DNA of 64,000 bases from Hydrogenedens sp964549105 (GTDB lineage: Bacteria; Hydrogenedentota; Hydrogenedentia; Hydrogenedentales; Hydrogenedentaceae), in assembly GCA_964549105.1 (NCBI GenBank), contig CAZJTZ010000010.1:1-64000 (forward strand), in the 5' to 3' direction. Position 1 is the first letter of the stretch. Every line of letters begins with the position of its first letter. The notes under the pieces are model-generated. The model did no database searches. It was not told the DNA's origin and was given only the letters and a program-made list of their open reading frames with translations. Shown here one piece after another: positions 51,063-60,027 of the stretch. Position numbers and translations under genes: made by a program.

Positions 51063-53330
51063 ATGAAGTGTCGTATGAAAATAGGTTTTTTTTGTTTCCT
51101 TGTTTTATCTTTTTCTATTGAATTGGCATATCCCGAAGAACTTGTGCTTGATGGTGAAATGGTGCAATGGGTGTTTGAAACGCAACAGGGCCTTTTAACA
51201 GAAATCAGATACAATCAGCCCCAGGAAGATAAATATATATTTGAACCTCCTTGTTCTCTCTGGGAATTGAGAGGAAACGGCATTAACCTTTCCGCTAAAA
51301 CCGATTCTGCTGTTTTTTCATTTACATCTGACAAAGATTCGTGGCAATTTGTCTGGAATGGGTCCGCAATTAATAACATTAATGAAAAAAAACCATGGAA
51401 AGTCATATTGAATATTACAAAATCAGCAGGAGACACATTAGAACTCTCCTTTTCCTGCAATGCTCCAGGGTTGCAATTGGACGAAATTGTTCTGCCCACT
51501 ATTGCAGGGATGAATATGGATACATCCATGCACATTGTTGTCCCTTACTGGATGGGGGAGATATACGACAGCGAGGTTTATCCTGAAAGGAATACAGGTT
51601 TTACAGGGGAACGAGGCTGGGAATATCCGGGAACATTATCTATGCAATGGATAGGTGTCTATAATACCAACAATCGAGGTATTTACTTGTGGATAAAGGA
51701 CACTCAACAAAATTATAAGTCTGTCCATGTTCAGGGCGACGGGAAACGAGGTGGAATAGAATGGAGGCATTTAGTCTCTAATCCAGAAGAAACAACATAT
51801 CAGTTACCGTATACAGTATGCCTGACAGGTATCTTGGGTGATTGGTATGATATGGCGGTTCATTATCGAAACTGGGCACGACAGCAATCCTGGGCACTAC
51901 AAAGTCGCAAAGCCCAGCAACAAATCGCACCCTGGGTTGAGGACACCGCATTATGGGTCTGGAATCGCACAGATTCAAAAAAGGTATTGTCCCCTGCAAT
52001 AGACCTGACAAAACGACTACAACTTCCTGTGTCTGTTCTGTGGCACTGGTGGCATGGCTGCGCCTATGATATTGGCTTTCCGGAATACTTACCTCCACGA
52101 GAAGGACAGGAATCCTTTTCCAACGCCTTAACAGAAGCAAGGGAAAAGGGAGTTCATGCTTTAGTATATGTAAATCAACGGTTGTGGGGTACAACTACGA
52201 ACTCGTGGAAAGAACGCAAGGCAGAACAGTTTGCCGTGCATGGCAAAGATGGAAAAATACATCCTGAAGTATACAACCTATTTAATCCAGCCCCATGTGT
52301 TGCTATGTGTATGGGCACAGAATTTTGGCACAATACCCTGTTGGATATTATGCTTCCGACATGGAGAGAAACACCTGTTGCAGGATTTTATTTAGACCAG
52401 GCATGTAGTTCGTTACCCTGTTTTGCTACCAACCACGGGCACATTCCGGGAGAGAAAAATTTCTGGATAAAAGGATTCCAGCAACTTACCCTTAGACTAC
52501 GGGAGGAATGTAAGGAGAAGGATACAAAAATATCCTCTAACTACGAAAAAGAAAAACTTGTTCTCGCAGGTGAGGGATGTGGAGAAGCATGGCTACCCTT
52601 CCTTGATTTGTTTTTAAGTTTACAGGTAAGTAAAGAACGATACACCGGCGGAGATGGCTGGCGTTCCATTCCCCTTTTTCAAGCAGTCTATCATCCTGTT
52701 GCTATCTTATTCGGAAATTACGCATCATTGACAGAACCACCTTATGACCCTTTATGGGACAAAAAATTTGCACCTACCGAACCTCTCAAACTATTAAATG
52801 AACAATGGAATACTCAATTTCGATTTGAGCAAGCCTGTGCCTGGGCATGGGGTCAACAACCCACTATTGCAAATTATAATACAGAACTCTGGAACGATAG
52901 AAAAGAAGAACTTGATTTTGTATTAAAATTGGCACGGCTACAGAACAAGTTTCGTGAATTTCTTCTAAACGGTGAACTCTTAAAACCTTTGCCTGAAACA
53001 AATATAGATACCTGGGACGAAATTTGCCTATCTGTGTATGCGTATCGAAAAGAGGGAGGAAAAACCTTCCAGAGGAAAGGCTCGCTTTTAATAACGGCAC
53101 CGTGGCGTTCGCCTGATGGGAAAATTGCCCTGGTAGTTGTCAATGCTGATAACAAGGAACGCACTCTACAGGCACATGTATCCGCAAAACAATGGAACTT
53201 AAAAAAGGAAGGAAAGATTATAAAACATCAAATAGACCAGTCCACTGAATTTGGCTCTTATTCCAATGGTGTTATTGATTTCTCACATACCATAGATAAG
53301 TGTGATGCACTTCTCTTTGAATTTCAATAA
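51063..53330 (+). CDS. Secreted DUF6259-like glycosidase-like protein, 755 aa
   Basis: The signal peptide is MKIGFFCFLVLSFSIELAYP; either ATG (51063 after AAGGGATT, or 51075) gives one. The first 250 residues form a beta-sandwich (MVQWVFETQQGLLTEIRYNQ). A TIM-barrel-like region follows (PVSVLWHWWHGCAYDIGFPE, GVHALVYVNQRLWGTTTNSW, PVAGFYLDQACSSLPCFATN, LAGEGCGEAWLPFLDLF), with candidate acidic residues in YLDQ and GEGCGE. A C-terminal beta domain ends the protein. The layout matches DUF6259 proteins, which are presumed glycoside hydrolases without known substrate. It converges with the S41 protease gene. The two other glycosidase-like genes in the window are on separate transcripts. Confidence 0.65.
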   Translation: MKCRMKIGFFCFLVLSFSIELAYPEELVLDGEMVQWVFETQQGLLTEIRYNQPQEDKYIFEPPCSLWELRGNGINLSAKTDSAVFSFTSDKDSWQFVWNGSAINNINEKKPWKVILNITKSAGDTLELSFSCNAPGLQLDEIVLPTIAGMNMDTSMHIVVPYWMGEIYDSEVYPERNTGFTGERGWEYPGTLSMQWIGVYNTNNRGIYLWIKDTQQNYKSVHVQGDGKRGGIEWRHLVSNPEETTYQLPYTVCLTGILGDWYDMAVHYRNWARQQSWALQSRKAQQQIAPWVEDTALWVWNRTDSKKVLSPAIDLTKRLQLPVSVLWHWWHGCAYDIGFPEYLPPREGQESFSNALTEAREKGVHALVYVNQRLWGTTTNSWKERKAEQFAVHGKDGKIHPEVYNLFNPAPCVAMCMGTEFWHNTLLDIMLPTWRETPVAGFYLDQACSSLPCFATNHGHIPGEKNFWIKGFQQLTLRLREECKEKDTKISSNYEKEKLVLAGEGCGEAWLPFLDLFLSLQVSKERYTGGDGWRSIPLFQAVYHPVAILFGNYASLTEPPYDPLWDKKFAPTEPLKLLNEQWNTQFRFEQACAWAWGQQPTIANYNTELWNDRKEELDFVLKLARLQNKFREFLLNGELLKPLPETNIDTWDEICLSVYAYRKEGGKTFQRKGSLLITAPWRSPDGKIALVVVNADNKERTLQAHVSAKQWNLKKEGKIIKHQIDQSTEFGSYSNGVIDFSHTIDKCDALLFEFQ

Positions 53331-53374
53331 ACAGAGTCTCTACAACTATGATAAACAGCAAAATTTTAGAAATA

Positions 53375-54871
53375 CTAATTAGACTGTTGTGTTTTACTTA
53401 AAACTTCCATTGCCTTTTCTATGACAATATCTTTTCCTTCTGCCATTCTTTGAAGAGATTCTACGGTAATAGGGATTTTAATCGTGGGAGTAATCCCTCC
53501 TTCACCTTTTGCATTTGCCTCAATCTGGATTTGACCGTCCTTATCCAGAGAACGAGCCACAGGATATGACAGAGTAATCCCATTGGGCATACGCACATCG
53601 CCACCGGGCACACCCATCGAACCCCGCGTACTGGACATACCAATAACCTGAATATTCTTCTGCTTACTAAGTACTGAAGCAAAACCTTCCGCACTCCCTG
53701 CCGTTCCATAGTCCACCAACACCACTATCTGACCACGATAGTGCATAGGAAACGGTTTAATCACAATGCGGTCGCCGGGACTCATCTTAAATCCTTTTTC
53801 CTTCTTACTATAGAAAGCAAGGTCATGGAAGAAAGTTTCCTCTTCAACAAAATAGCCAGCAAAGCGAGGTATTAATTCTGGGTCGCCCCCAGTATTGCCC
53901 CGCAAATCAATAATCAGTCCAGGAACATCATCACGAATAAAATTGCTTATCATCTTTTGGAAGGCTTGCCCCGGGAAAGGAGTGTTAATGCTGGGGGAGA
54001 AAAACAAAATATGAACATATCCATATCCCCCATCTAATATCCTCTTTTCTAAGGGACTATCTGTCGGACCTGCACTAATCTTTTGCCAGACAGGACTCTT
54101 CAAAGTTGCATAATCGTCTTCCTCGGCAATCAATTTGGCAACTCTGGTATCGGCTTCTCCCGGATTAACAAACGATACCGCCACTTCTGTATCCACAGGG
54201 GCTCTACTCAAAAGTTTACATTTCTCCCAAATCTTTCCGTCTTGCGTGGCGGGTGGAGTATCTGCCCAGAGAACAGGTGTTTCCAGAACGGCTTTCTCTA
54301 CTGGTCCATTATTCCACTGAACCAACTCCGCACCTACTCGCATCCCTGCTTTTTCTGCAGAACTACCCTCCTCCACATAAAACACAACATAACGATTATC
54401 ATCTGTGCGAACCATTGCAAAGCCATATCCACCTCCAATATTTGCAGAACGAATCCGTTCATTTGTTTCTACACGGACATTCGCATCAGGAATGGAATAC
54501 ATAAATTCACGAAGAGCAAGATAAAAACCATCACGGTCTCTTTTCCTTTTTACTTCCGCAATCTTTGCCGAATATGTCTTACTCAAATCACTCCACGATA
54601 TTCCCTTCCATTCCGTATACGGATACTCACGCTCTATCTGTTCGCCCAGCCTGCTAAACGACTTTTTCCATGACAACAAACGATAATCACCTTCACCACT
54701 CATAAGTAGTGGAATTTTAGGAAAAGGGATAGGCAACTCGGGAAAAGGCACTCCAACCATAGGCACTTCTATCTTCGTTAAAGGTATTTTTGCACGAGTA
54801 CAGCCGAAAAAAGAAAGAGAGATACCTACAAAAATAAACAAAATAATAAACAAAAAACGACAATTTTTCAT
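53375..54871 (-). CDS. Secreted S41-family (C-terminal-processing-type) peptidase
   Basis: The ATG at 54871 is preferred: AGGA lies eight bases upstream and it gives a direct signal or lipoprotein leader (FLFIILFIFVGISLSFFGC). An in-frame ATG at 54928 adds an unlikely N-terminus. The 498-residue protein has a proline-rich start (GVPFPELPIPFPKIP), a tricorn-type N-terminal helical domain, a PDZ domain (VVFYVEEGSSAEKAGMRVGA) and the peptidase core (GYVHILFFSP, LIIDLRGNTGGDPELIPRFA). The active site is TAGSAEGFASVLS, with the Ser-Ala-Glu nucleophile motif of S41, followed by IGMSSTRGSMG. It is periplasmic or membrane-tethered. Substrates are unknown. Confidence 0.88.
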   Translation of the reverse strand: MKNCRFLFIILFIFVGISLSFFGCTRAKIPLTKIEVPMVGVPFPELPIPFPKIPLLMSGEGDYRLLSWKKSFSRLGEQIEREYPYTEWKGISWSDLSKTYSAKIAEVKRKRDRDGFYLALREFMYSIPDANVRVETNERIRSANIGGGYGFAMVRTDDNRYVVFYVEEGSSAEKAGMRVGAELVQWNNGPVEKAVLETPVLWADTPPATQDGKIWEKCKLLSRAPVDTEVAVSFVNPGEADTRVAKLIAEEDDYATLKSPVWQKISAGPTDSPLEKRILDGGYGYVHILFFSPSINTPFPGQAFQKMISNFIRDDVPGLIIDLRGNTGGDPELIPRFAGYFVEEETFFHDLAFYSKKEKGFKMSPGDRIVIKPFPMHYRGQIVVLVDYGTAGSAEGFASVLSKQKNIQVIGMSSTRGSMGVPGGDVRMPNGITLSYPVARSLDKDGQIQIEANAKGEGGITPTIKIPITVESLQRMAEGKDIVIEKAMEVLSKTQQSN

Positions 54872-55172
54872 ATTTCCATTCCTAAAAATTCTGTTAAACT
54901 TTTCAATCGTATACATTATAGTTTTCATAACAATCTTTTAATCACATAATACATTAAATAGTAATTACAAAACAGAATTGTTCTAAATCCAAATTTATAC
55001 TAATTTTATATTTCTTTTTCCCTTTTCGTTCCAAAAAAATAAAAAGACCACAAATATAAAGACTAATTCATACTTTCTAACTTCATCAGCCAATGCACCT
55101 ATTATACTTTTCCCATTGCCTCCTTTACATTTTTTCAATCTATGTTCTACTTGTCAGGGAACAGTAGGATAT

Positions 55173-55426
55173 TGCAGGCATCTTGCCCGCGAAAAAATAC
55201 ACTGAACACAGAAGGTAAATATTTAAAAGAATTTTGTGCATACGCCTTCTTTTTCTTACTCTTTCAGCAAGGTAGCGGTAGAAAAGAATATGACATTTAT
55301 AAAAGGATAACTCGTAAAAGGTTTTAAAAGGTACCACAAGCGTCCACACTCATAAAATTGGATATATGCACACAATACTTCATCAGTCAGAGACATTACT
55401 AATAGCTTTTCGCGGGCAAGATGCCC
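55173..55426. repeat. Inverted pair of REP-like hairpin sequences
   Basis: GGCATCTTGCCCGCGAAAA occurs near 55178 and its exact reverse complement near 55408. The bases beside each also correspond loosely (GTAGGATATTGCA against GTAGGGTATAGTG). Each arm contains a short self-complementary GGGCA/TGCCC hairpin. Two opposed copies about 230 bp apart could pair as a large stem. Confidence 0.75.
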
Positions 55427-55511
55427 ACTATACCCTACAGAAACTTACTAATAGTAATCTCCCCTGTCAATTGGGGTTTTAAAAGGTACCATGAGCGTCC
55501 ACGCTCGTAGA
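55321..55511. repeat. Direct repeats with GAGCGTCCACGCTC hairpin
   Basis: GTTTTAAAAGGTACCACAAG then CGTCCACACTCATA at 55321 recurs at 55477 as GTTTTAAAAGGTACCATGAG then CGTCCACGCTCGTA. The second copy folds as GAGCG-TCCA-CGCTC; in the first copy the stem is broken by substitutions. Confidence 0.8.
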
Positions 55512-55570
55512 AAAACAATGGCAAACTCTAAATCTTACTAAAGCCAACCCTTATAGATAGTATCTTAGAA

Positions 55571-55625
55571 ATACCGTTTGTTTGTGAAGGTATCGGGTTT
55601 TAGGGCGTATCGCCATACGCCCCTA
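55571..55625. repeat. REP-like dispersed repeat, copy B
   Basis: ATACCGTTTGTTTGTGAAGG followed by TTTTAGGGCGTATCGCCATACGCC and CCTAC aligns with the second half of copy A at 662-713. Its right end carries a cleaner palindrome, GGGCGTATCGCCATACGCCC, than copy A. Confidence 0.65.
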
Positions 55626-55999
55626 CTTTTTAAAACTTTTTGGACAGACCCTAATCTTAACTTTTTTACACCTAGACTATTTTTACCTATTACTTATTTT
55701 TTAATAGGAAGTTAGGGTTTAAGTTTCTGCTTTCGGGTTAGTAACCTTGCCAAGAAATAGGATATTGCCGTTCTCTCTGTCCTAAATAATAAATATAAAT
55801 GGATAACAAGTATTTATATACTTTTCAACACAATTAACCAATAAAAATATTTAAATCGTCGTTATTTACATTCAGATACAACCTAACAATTCAGAATTGC
55901 ATGTAAAAATCACCTATTCGTAATTCCATTAACAGATTTATATAATATACAAGAGAGTTTAAAATTACACGCATCAATTTATAAGGGTAAACAAAAGAG

Positions 56000-57061
56000 A
56001 TGATTGAAGTAGAACCCAAAGACTATAAAAATAGAACTTACCTTTCTGCAATAGAAGCAGCAAAGTATTTAGGCATTTCAGTTGATACTCTACATAATCT
56101 TGCAAATGAGCAGATTATTCAAACACAACTTTCCACAAGTGGACAAATGCGTTTTGATTTAAGAGAATTAAAGCAATATGAAGCAGAATTCAAAAATAAA
56201 GGTAAAACAAATACAATAGATATTGATAGCGTAAATATTATTGAAATAAATGAAACTGTCCAGAAAATATTTCTCAAAAATTCTATGGTAATGGATGATC
56301 TAGCTGATAATAGTGTTCATCTAATGATAACTTCACCTCCATATTTTGATACAAAAATGTATTCAAGAGAACCCATAGAAGGAGACCTCGGCAATATCCA
56401 CAATGTAGATGAATGGTTTGAAAAGATAGGTGAGGTATGGAAAGAAGTATACAGGATTTTACAGCCCGGAAGAAAAGCATTTATTAATATAATGAACCTT
56501 CCGATAAGAGTTGAAAATGGTGGTTTCAGAACTTTAAATTTGGCAGGTAGAACAATAGATGTATGTGAAAAAATAGGGTTTGTCTTCAAGCGAGATATAA
56601 TATGGCATAAGACAAATGCAGTTCGGGCTCATTTTGGAACATATCCTTATCCCGGTGGAATCTTGATAAATAATATGCACGAATTTATCCTCGAATTTGA
56701 TAAGCCTGAGAAAAAGGGATTTAACAAATATGGCCATTTAACCAAAGATCAAAAAGAACAGTCGAAGTTAGATAAAGAATTTTGGCTATCCATAAAAAAG
56801 AGTGATGTTTGGGTAATGAAACCGCAAGGGAGTGGAGATAACCGCCGTCATATTGCTCCATTTCCTTATGAACTTCCTTATCGGTTAATTAAGGCATTTA
56901 GTTATATTGGGGAGATAGTCCTTGACCCATTTGTAGGTTCTGGCACTACTCTTTTGGCAGCAGCAGATTTAAAACGGAATGGAATCGGATATGAAATAGT
57001 CCCTGAAATTGCAAACGATGCTATTAAAGACTTAAAAAACTATCAAACAAAACTTTGGTGA
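56000..57061 (+). CDS. HTH-fused beta-class DNA methyltransferase (putative type II M)
   Basis: The protein has 353 residues. Residues 13-62 form a MerR/excisionase-type helix-turn-helix (YLSAIEAAKYLGISVDTLHN, then SGQMRFDLRELKQYE). After a short linker the methyltransferase carries motif IV as TSPPY (111-115) and, near the C-terminus, SAM motif I as DPFVGSGTTLLAAA (309-322). This IV-before-I order is the beta class. The SPPY form fits N4-cytosine or N6-adenine amino-methylation. The downstream gene starts 8 bp after and looks like its nuclease partner. The HTH could bind the operon promoter and autoregulate the pair, replacing a separate C protein; that is inference. A weak GGG-containing ribosome site (AAGGGTAAAC) precedes the ATG by several bases more than usual. 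Confidence 0.85.
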   Translation: MIEVEPKDYKNRTYLSAIEAAKYLGISVDTLHNLANEQIIQTQLSTSGQMRFDLRELKQYEAEFKNKGKTNTIDIDSVNIIEINETVQKIFLKNSMVMDDLADNSVHLMITSPPYFDTKMYSREPIEGDLGNIHNVDEWFEKIGEVWKEVYRILQPGRKAFINIMNLPIRVENGGFRTLNLAGRTIDVCEKIGFVFKRDIIWHKTNAVRAHFGTYPYPGGILINNMHEFILEFDKPEKKGFNKYGHLTKDQKEQSKLDKEFWLSIKKSDVWVMKPQGSGDNRRHIAPFPYELPYRLIKAFSYIGEIVLDPFVGSGTTLLAAADLKRNGIGYEIVPEIANDAIKDLKNYQTKLW

Positions 57062-57069
57062 GATAAAAA

Positions 57070-58200
57070 ATGGAATTGGATGGAAAAACAATATATGCAC
57101 AATCGAGCGATATAAAATCACGCACCTATCTGGAATACCGTAAGGACATGAAGAAAAAAGCAATTGCAGAATTAGAGATATTAGAATGGCTTGAAGGTAA
57201 GGTAAAAGAACTATACCCGCAAGAAAAAATTAAAGTTTACAAATCAGGTAGTGATAAATTCCTATGGTTTTTAAGAAAAGGAGGAATCACAAGAAAACCT
57301 GATTTTATTGCTGAAATAAATAACAATAAAATAGAATTTGAGTTCCAATATGCAGAGAAAGCAAATTTAGAGTTTTACGATTTCAAAATATCCAAAGTCG
57401 CTAAAAAGAAAGGTAGCGAATATGAACCTATTAAAAATAAATTGTTTATATATATTCATAAACCTTTATTTAAATATGCAATATTTAAACCTGAATGGAT
57501 TACTAATAATGGAAAATATGGGATGGTAGAAGCATGGCGCAGTTATGCTTTTAGAGTCCCAAAAGAAAATTTTGAAAAATTACTTAAACCAGACCTTAAT
57601 TTAGAAATACTCTGTAAAAAAATAGATTCTAAAAATTTTATTCTTAATTTTCAACATGAATTATTAGATATAAATAAAGAAAAACTTTCATCTGTGCTTC
57701 AGAGTGTAATTGATGAAAATAAAATTGTAAAAATCATTCCAAAAGACCTGCATAGTTTTTTTAAGGTTTGCTTCATTCTGGATAATTTAAATAAGATTCC
57801 TCAAAATACAAATCTATGGCTTATTTACTTATTAAGTTATATAGATAAAAGTATTTCTCTTGAGAATATTTCCAAAATCGTTTATTGTATTGACTTTCTT
57901 TATTCCAAGACTGAGCTGCAACCCAATGAACTTAATCAGTTAGTTCGCAAGGTTAAAGAGTTAATGGAAAAAATTAAAATATTCTATCAAAAAGACGGCT
58001 CTTACAAATCTTCTTTAACAGCAAGCCCGTTAGATGAAACAAGATATGCTTTATTTTCAATCAATCTTTTGGAAGATTTGGTTCAGGATATGATTTATTA
58101 CTACTCTATAACAGAATTAAAGCCAATCAAGAAAATATATGAAAATATAGAAGACATTAATAAAACTTATGAATTAATTAAAAAGGCAAAGCAAGAATGA
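57070..58200 (+). CDS. Putative type II restriction endonuclease, PD-(D/E)xK-like
   Basis: I do not recognise a named family. The 376-residue protein has no signal peptide, and it directly follows the methyltransferase gene. At 77-93 it reads PDFIAEINNNKIEFEFQ: a PD at 77-78, then ExE (89-91) or ExQ (91-93). These are catalytic variants known from BamHI (ExE) and BglII (ExQ) of the PD-(D/E)xK fold. An upstream helix (KAIAELEILEWLEGKVKELY) and a downstream Lys-rich segment would fit the fold. The C-terminal half is helical and Lys/Leu-rich. Codon use is markedly A+T-rich. Its position makes restriction of the methyltransferase's site the likely role; sequence specificity is unknown. Confidence 0.6.
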   Translation: MELDGKTIYAQSSDIKSRTYLEYRKDMKKKAIAELEILEWLEGKVKELYPQEKIKVYKSGSDKFLWFLRKGGITRKPDFIAEINNNKIEFEFQYAEKANLEFYDFKISKVAKKKGSEYEPIKNKLFIYIHKPLFKYAIFKPEWITNNGKYGMVEAWRSYAFRVPKENFEKLLKPDLNLEILCKKIDSKNFILNFQHELLDINKEKLSSVLQSVIDENKIVKIIPKDLHSFFKVCFILDNLNKIPQNTNLWLIYLLSYIDKSISLENISKIVYCIDFLYSKTELQPNELNQLVRKVKELMEKIKIFYQKDGSYKSSLTASPLDETRYALFSINLLEDLVQDMIYYYSITELKPIKKIYENIEDINKTYELIKKAKQE

Positions 58201-58251
58201 AAGAAGATTATCTATTCCTTTTCCCTATTTAAAAAGCAAAAATCTTCTTTC
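58201..58251 (+). terminator. Possible terminator of the methyltransferase-nuclease pair
   Basis: AAAGAAGATT just after the nuclease stop is complementary to AATCTTCTTT at 58242-58251, a 10-bp A+T-rich stem with a 31-base loop. The large loop makes it weak as an intrinsic terminator. Confidence 0.3.
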
Positions 58252-58344
58252 TTCACATATCATACTATTTATAAAGCGGCAGGTGTGGTCGGGGATTACC
58301 AACAATTAGTTAGTATTCCAAGAATGGCTGGGCTTGATGATAGA

Positions 58345-58421
58345 TGGTGGGCGGTGCAGGATTCGAACCTGCGACCCCCTGCGTGTAAAGCAGATGCTCT
58401 AACCAACTGAGCTAACCGCCC
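58345..58421 (-). tRNA. tRNA-Val (anticodon UAC)
   Basis: The reverse complement folds as a full cloverleaf. The acceptor stem is GGGCGGT with ACCGCCC, the D arm GCTC...GAGC, the anticodon stem TCTGC/GCAGG with loop TTTACAC (anticodon TAC), a 5-base variable region, and a T arm GCAGG-TTCGAAT-CCTGC. The discriminator A is followed by an encoded CCA. Length is 77 bases with CCA. Its 3' end faces the methyltransferase-nuclease cassette. Confidence 0.97.
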
Positions 58422-58497
58422 AAAAGCACAGCGGACAATATGTTACCAAATTAAAAGCAGACTAATCAATTTTGGGAATGGAACAAGAATAAATCTG

Positions 58498-59892
58498 TCA
58501 TTGTTCTGATGGTGAAATCATTTTGCGAGGGTCAACAAGTTGGTCGAATTCCTGAGCCGTAATCAAACCTGTTTTTAGGGCTTCTTCTTTTAAGGTTGTG
58601 CCGTTTTTGTAAGCATTTCTTGCAATTTGGGCTGAAATTTCGTAGCCAAGTTTACGGGTCAGGGCTGTTACCAACATTAATGAATTCTGCACATAGGATT
58701 CTAATCGCTCACGATTGGGCTGAATCCCGTTCAAACAGTGCTGGGTGAACGATTCGCAAGCATCCGATAACAGTCGTATGGACTGAAGAATGTTGTAAGC
58801 AATTACAGGTTTAAATACATTCAACTCAAAATTTCCTGATGCTCCTGCAATGTTTATTGTCACATCGTTCCCTAATACCTGGGCGCAGACCATTGTCATC
58901 ATTTCGCACTGGGTCGGATTGACTTTGCCTGGCATAATAGAGGAGCCAGGTTCATTCTCGGGTAGGTATAGTTCTGCTAAACCACAACGCGGACCACTAC
59001 CCATAAGGCGAATATCATTTGCAATTTTCATACATGCACAGGCAAGGGTTTTTAACGCACCTGAAAGCATTACCAGAGCGTCATGTGCCGCCAAAGCCTC
59101 AAATTTGTTCTCCGCAGGACGGAACGGCAATTGTGTAAATTCTGAAATATGTGCTACAGCCTTTTCCGCAAATCCGACAGGTGCATTAATACCTGTTCCA
59201 ACGGCTGTTCCACCCAGAGCCAATTCATAGAGGTCATGAATTGCATATTGGATACGATTCTCTGCTTGCTCTATCTGTCGTGCATAACCAGAAAATTCCT
59301 GACCCAATGTAATAGGCGTAGCATCCATTAGGTGTGTTCTACCTATTTTTATTATATTGTTGAATTCTTCTACCTTTTTGTTCAAGGCATCATGAAACTT
59401 TTCTAAGGCAGGAATAAGACGATTATTCAGTTCTATCACCGCGGCTACATGAATCGCAGAAGGAAAAACATCATTTGAGGATTGAGACATATTCACATGG
59501 TCGTTGGGGTGCATCGGTTTCTTTGTGCTATGCGGATAACCAAGAATCTCATTTGCACAAGTGGCAATCACCTCGTTTACATTCATATTCGTCTGCGTTC
59601 CACTCCCCGTTTGCCATACATGTAGAGGAAATTGGTCATCCCACTTTCCTTCAAGTATTTCATCGGCAACCTTTATTATTAATTCACAAAATTCTGAACT
59701 CAACAAACCCAACTCTTTATTTGCCTTTGCACAAGATTTTTTAATCAGGGCTAAAGCATAAATAATCTCTATCGGCATTTTTTCCTTACTTATAGAAAAA
59801 TATTGTAAAGAACGAGCCGTCTGACTTCCATAATAAGCATCTAAAGGAACCTGCACCTCTCCCAGAGCGTCTTTCTCACAACGAAATTCCAT
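58498..59892 (-). CDS. fumC: Class II fumarate hydratase
   Basis: This TCA-cycle enzyme interconverts fumarate and malate without a metal cluster. The protein has 464 residues. VWQTGSGTQTNMNVNEVIA, HPNDHVNMSQSSNDVFPSA, GRTHLMDATPITLGQEFSGY and the superfamily signature GSSIMPGKVNPTQCEMM are all present. GSGTQTNMN favours fumarase over aspartate ammonia-lyase, which reads differently here. The C-terminal YENGTTLKEEAL-like motif is seen as YKNGTTLKEEALKTG. AAAGGGAAAGGAA lies 4-5 bases before the ATG on the minus strand. The tRNA-Val gene lies 76 bp downstream on the same strand. Confidence 0.96.
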   Translation of the reverse strand: MEFRCEKDALGEVQVPLDAYYGSQTARSLQYFSISKEKMPIEIIYALALIKKSCAKANKELGLLSSEFCELIIKVADEILEGKWDDQFPLHVWQTGSGTQTNMNVNEVIATCANEILGYPHSTKKPMHPNDHVNMSQSSNDVFPSAIHVAAVIELNNRLIPALEKFHDALNKKVEEFNNIIKIGRTHLMDATPITLGQEFSGYARQIEQAENRIQYAIHDLYELALGGTAVGTGINAPVGFAEKAVAHISEFTQLPFRPAENKFEALAAHDALVMLSGALKTLACACMKIANDIRLMGSGPRCGLAELYLPENEPGSSIMPGKVNPTQCEMMTMVCAQVLGNDVTINIAGASGNFELNVFKPVIAYNILQSIRLLSDACESFTQHCLNGIQPNRERLESYVQNSLMLVTALTRKLGYEISAQIARNAYKNGTTLKEEALKTGLITAQEFDQLVDPRKMISPSEQ

Positions 59893-60027
59893 TATGTATT
59901 CCTTTCCCTTTAACTATTTTTATCTCATGATTGTATTTTACTTCAACTTAATTTACCGAATAAATTCTTTTAGAGTCTATAGAAATAAAAATTATTTCAA
60001 AAACAGAAAAAGGTTATTTTTTTATAA

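Larger units (their letters stand above)
54872..55999. other. 1.1-kb gene-free, repeat-rich region
   Basis: No reading frame here has a credible ribosome site and family. It holds an inverted pair of REP-like sequences (55173-55193, 55407-55426), a pair of direct repeats with a hairpin (55321, 55477) and copy B of the dispersed element (55571-55625). The last 350 bp before the methyltransferase gene are very A+T-rich, with TATAAT at 55941-55946 as a possible -10 but no good -35. Confidence 0.65.

Noticed and set aside
54083..54673. 196-codon open frame antisense to the S41 peptidase
   Set aside because: The peptidase frame carries PDZ and S41 catalytic motifs; the antisense frame is His/Cys-rich shadow sequence.
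54872..55999. CRISPR array in the repeat-rich stretch
   Set aside because: Repeats are few, of different families, some inverted, and lack regular spacing or unique spacers.
58345..58421. Attachment-site duplication of the tRNA-Val 3' end on the far side of the methyltransferase-nuclease cassette
   Set aside because: I looked for the T-arm and acceptor sequence in 54872-55999 and saw no direct repeat, and there is no integrase gene.
58498..59892. Aspartate ammonia-lyase as the identity of the fumC gene
   Set aside because: The sequence has fumarase-type GSGTQTNMN and DHVNMSQSSND motifs throughout, with no aspartase-specific features visible.
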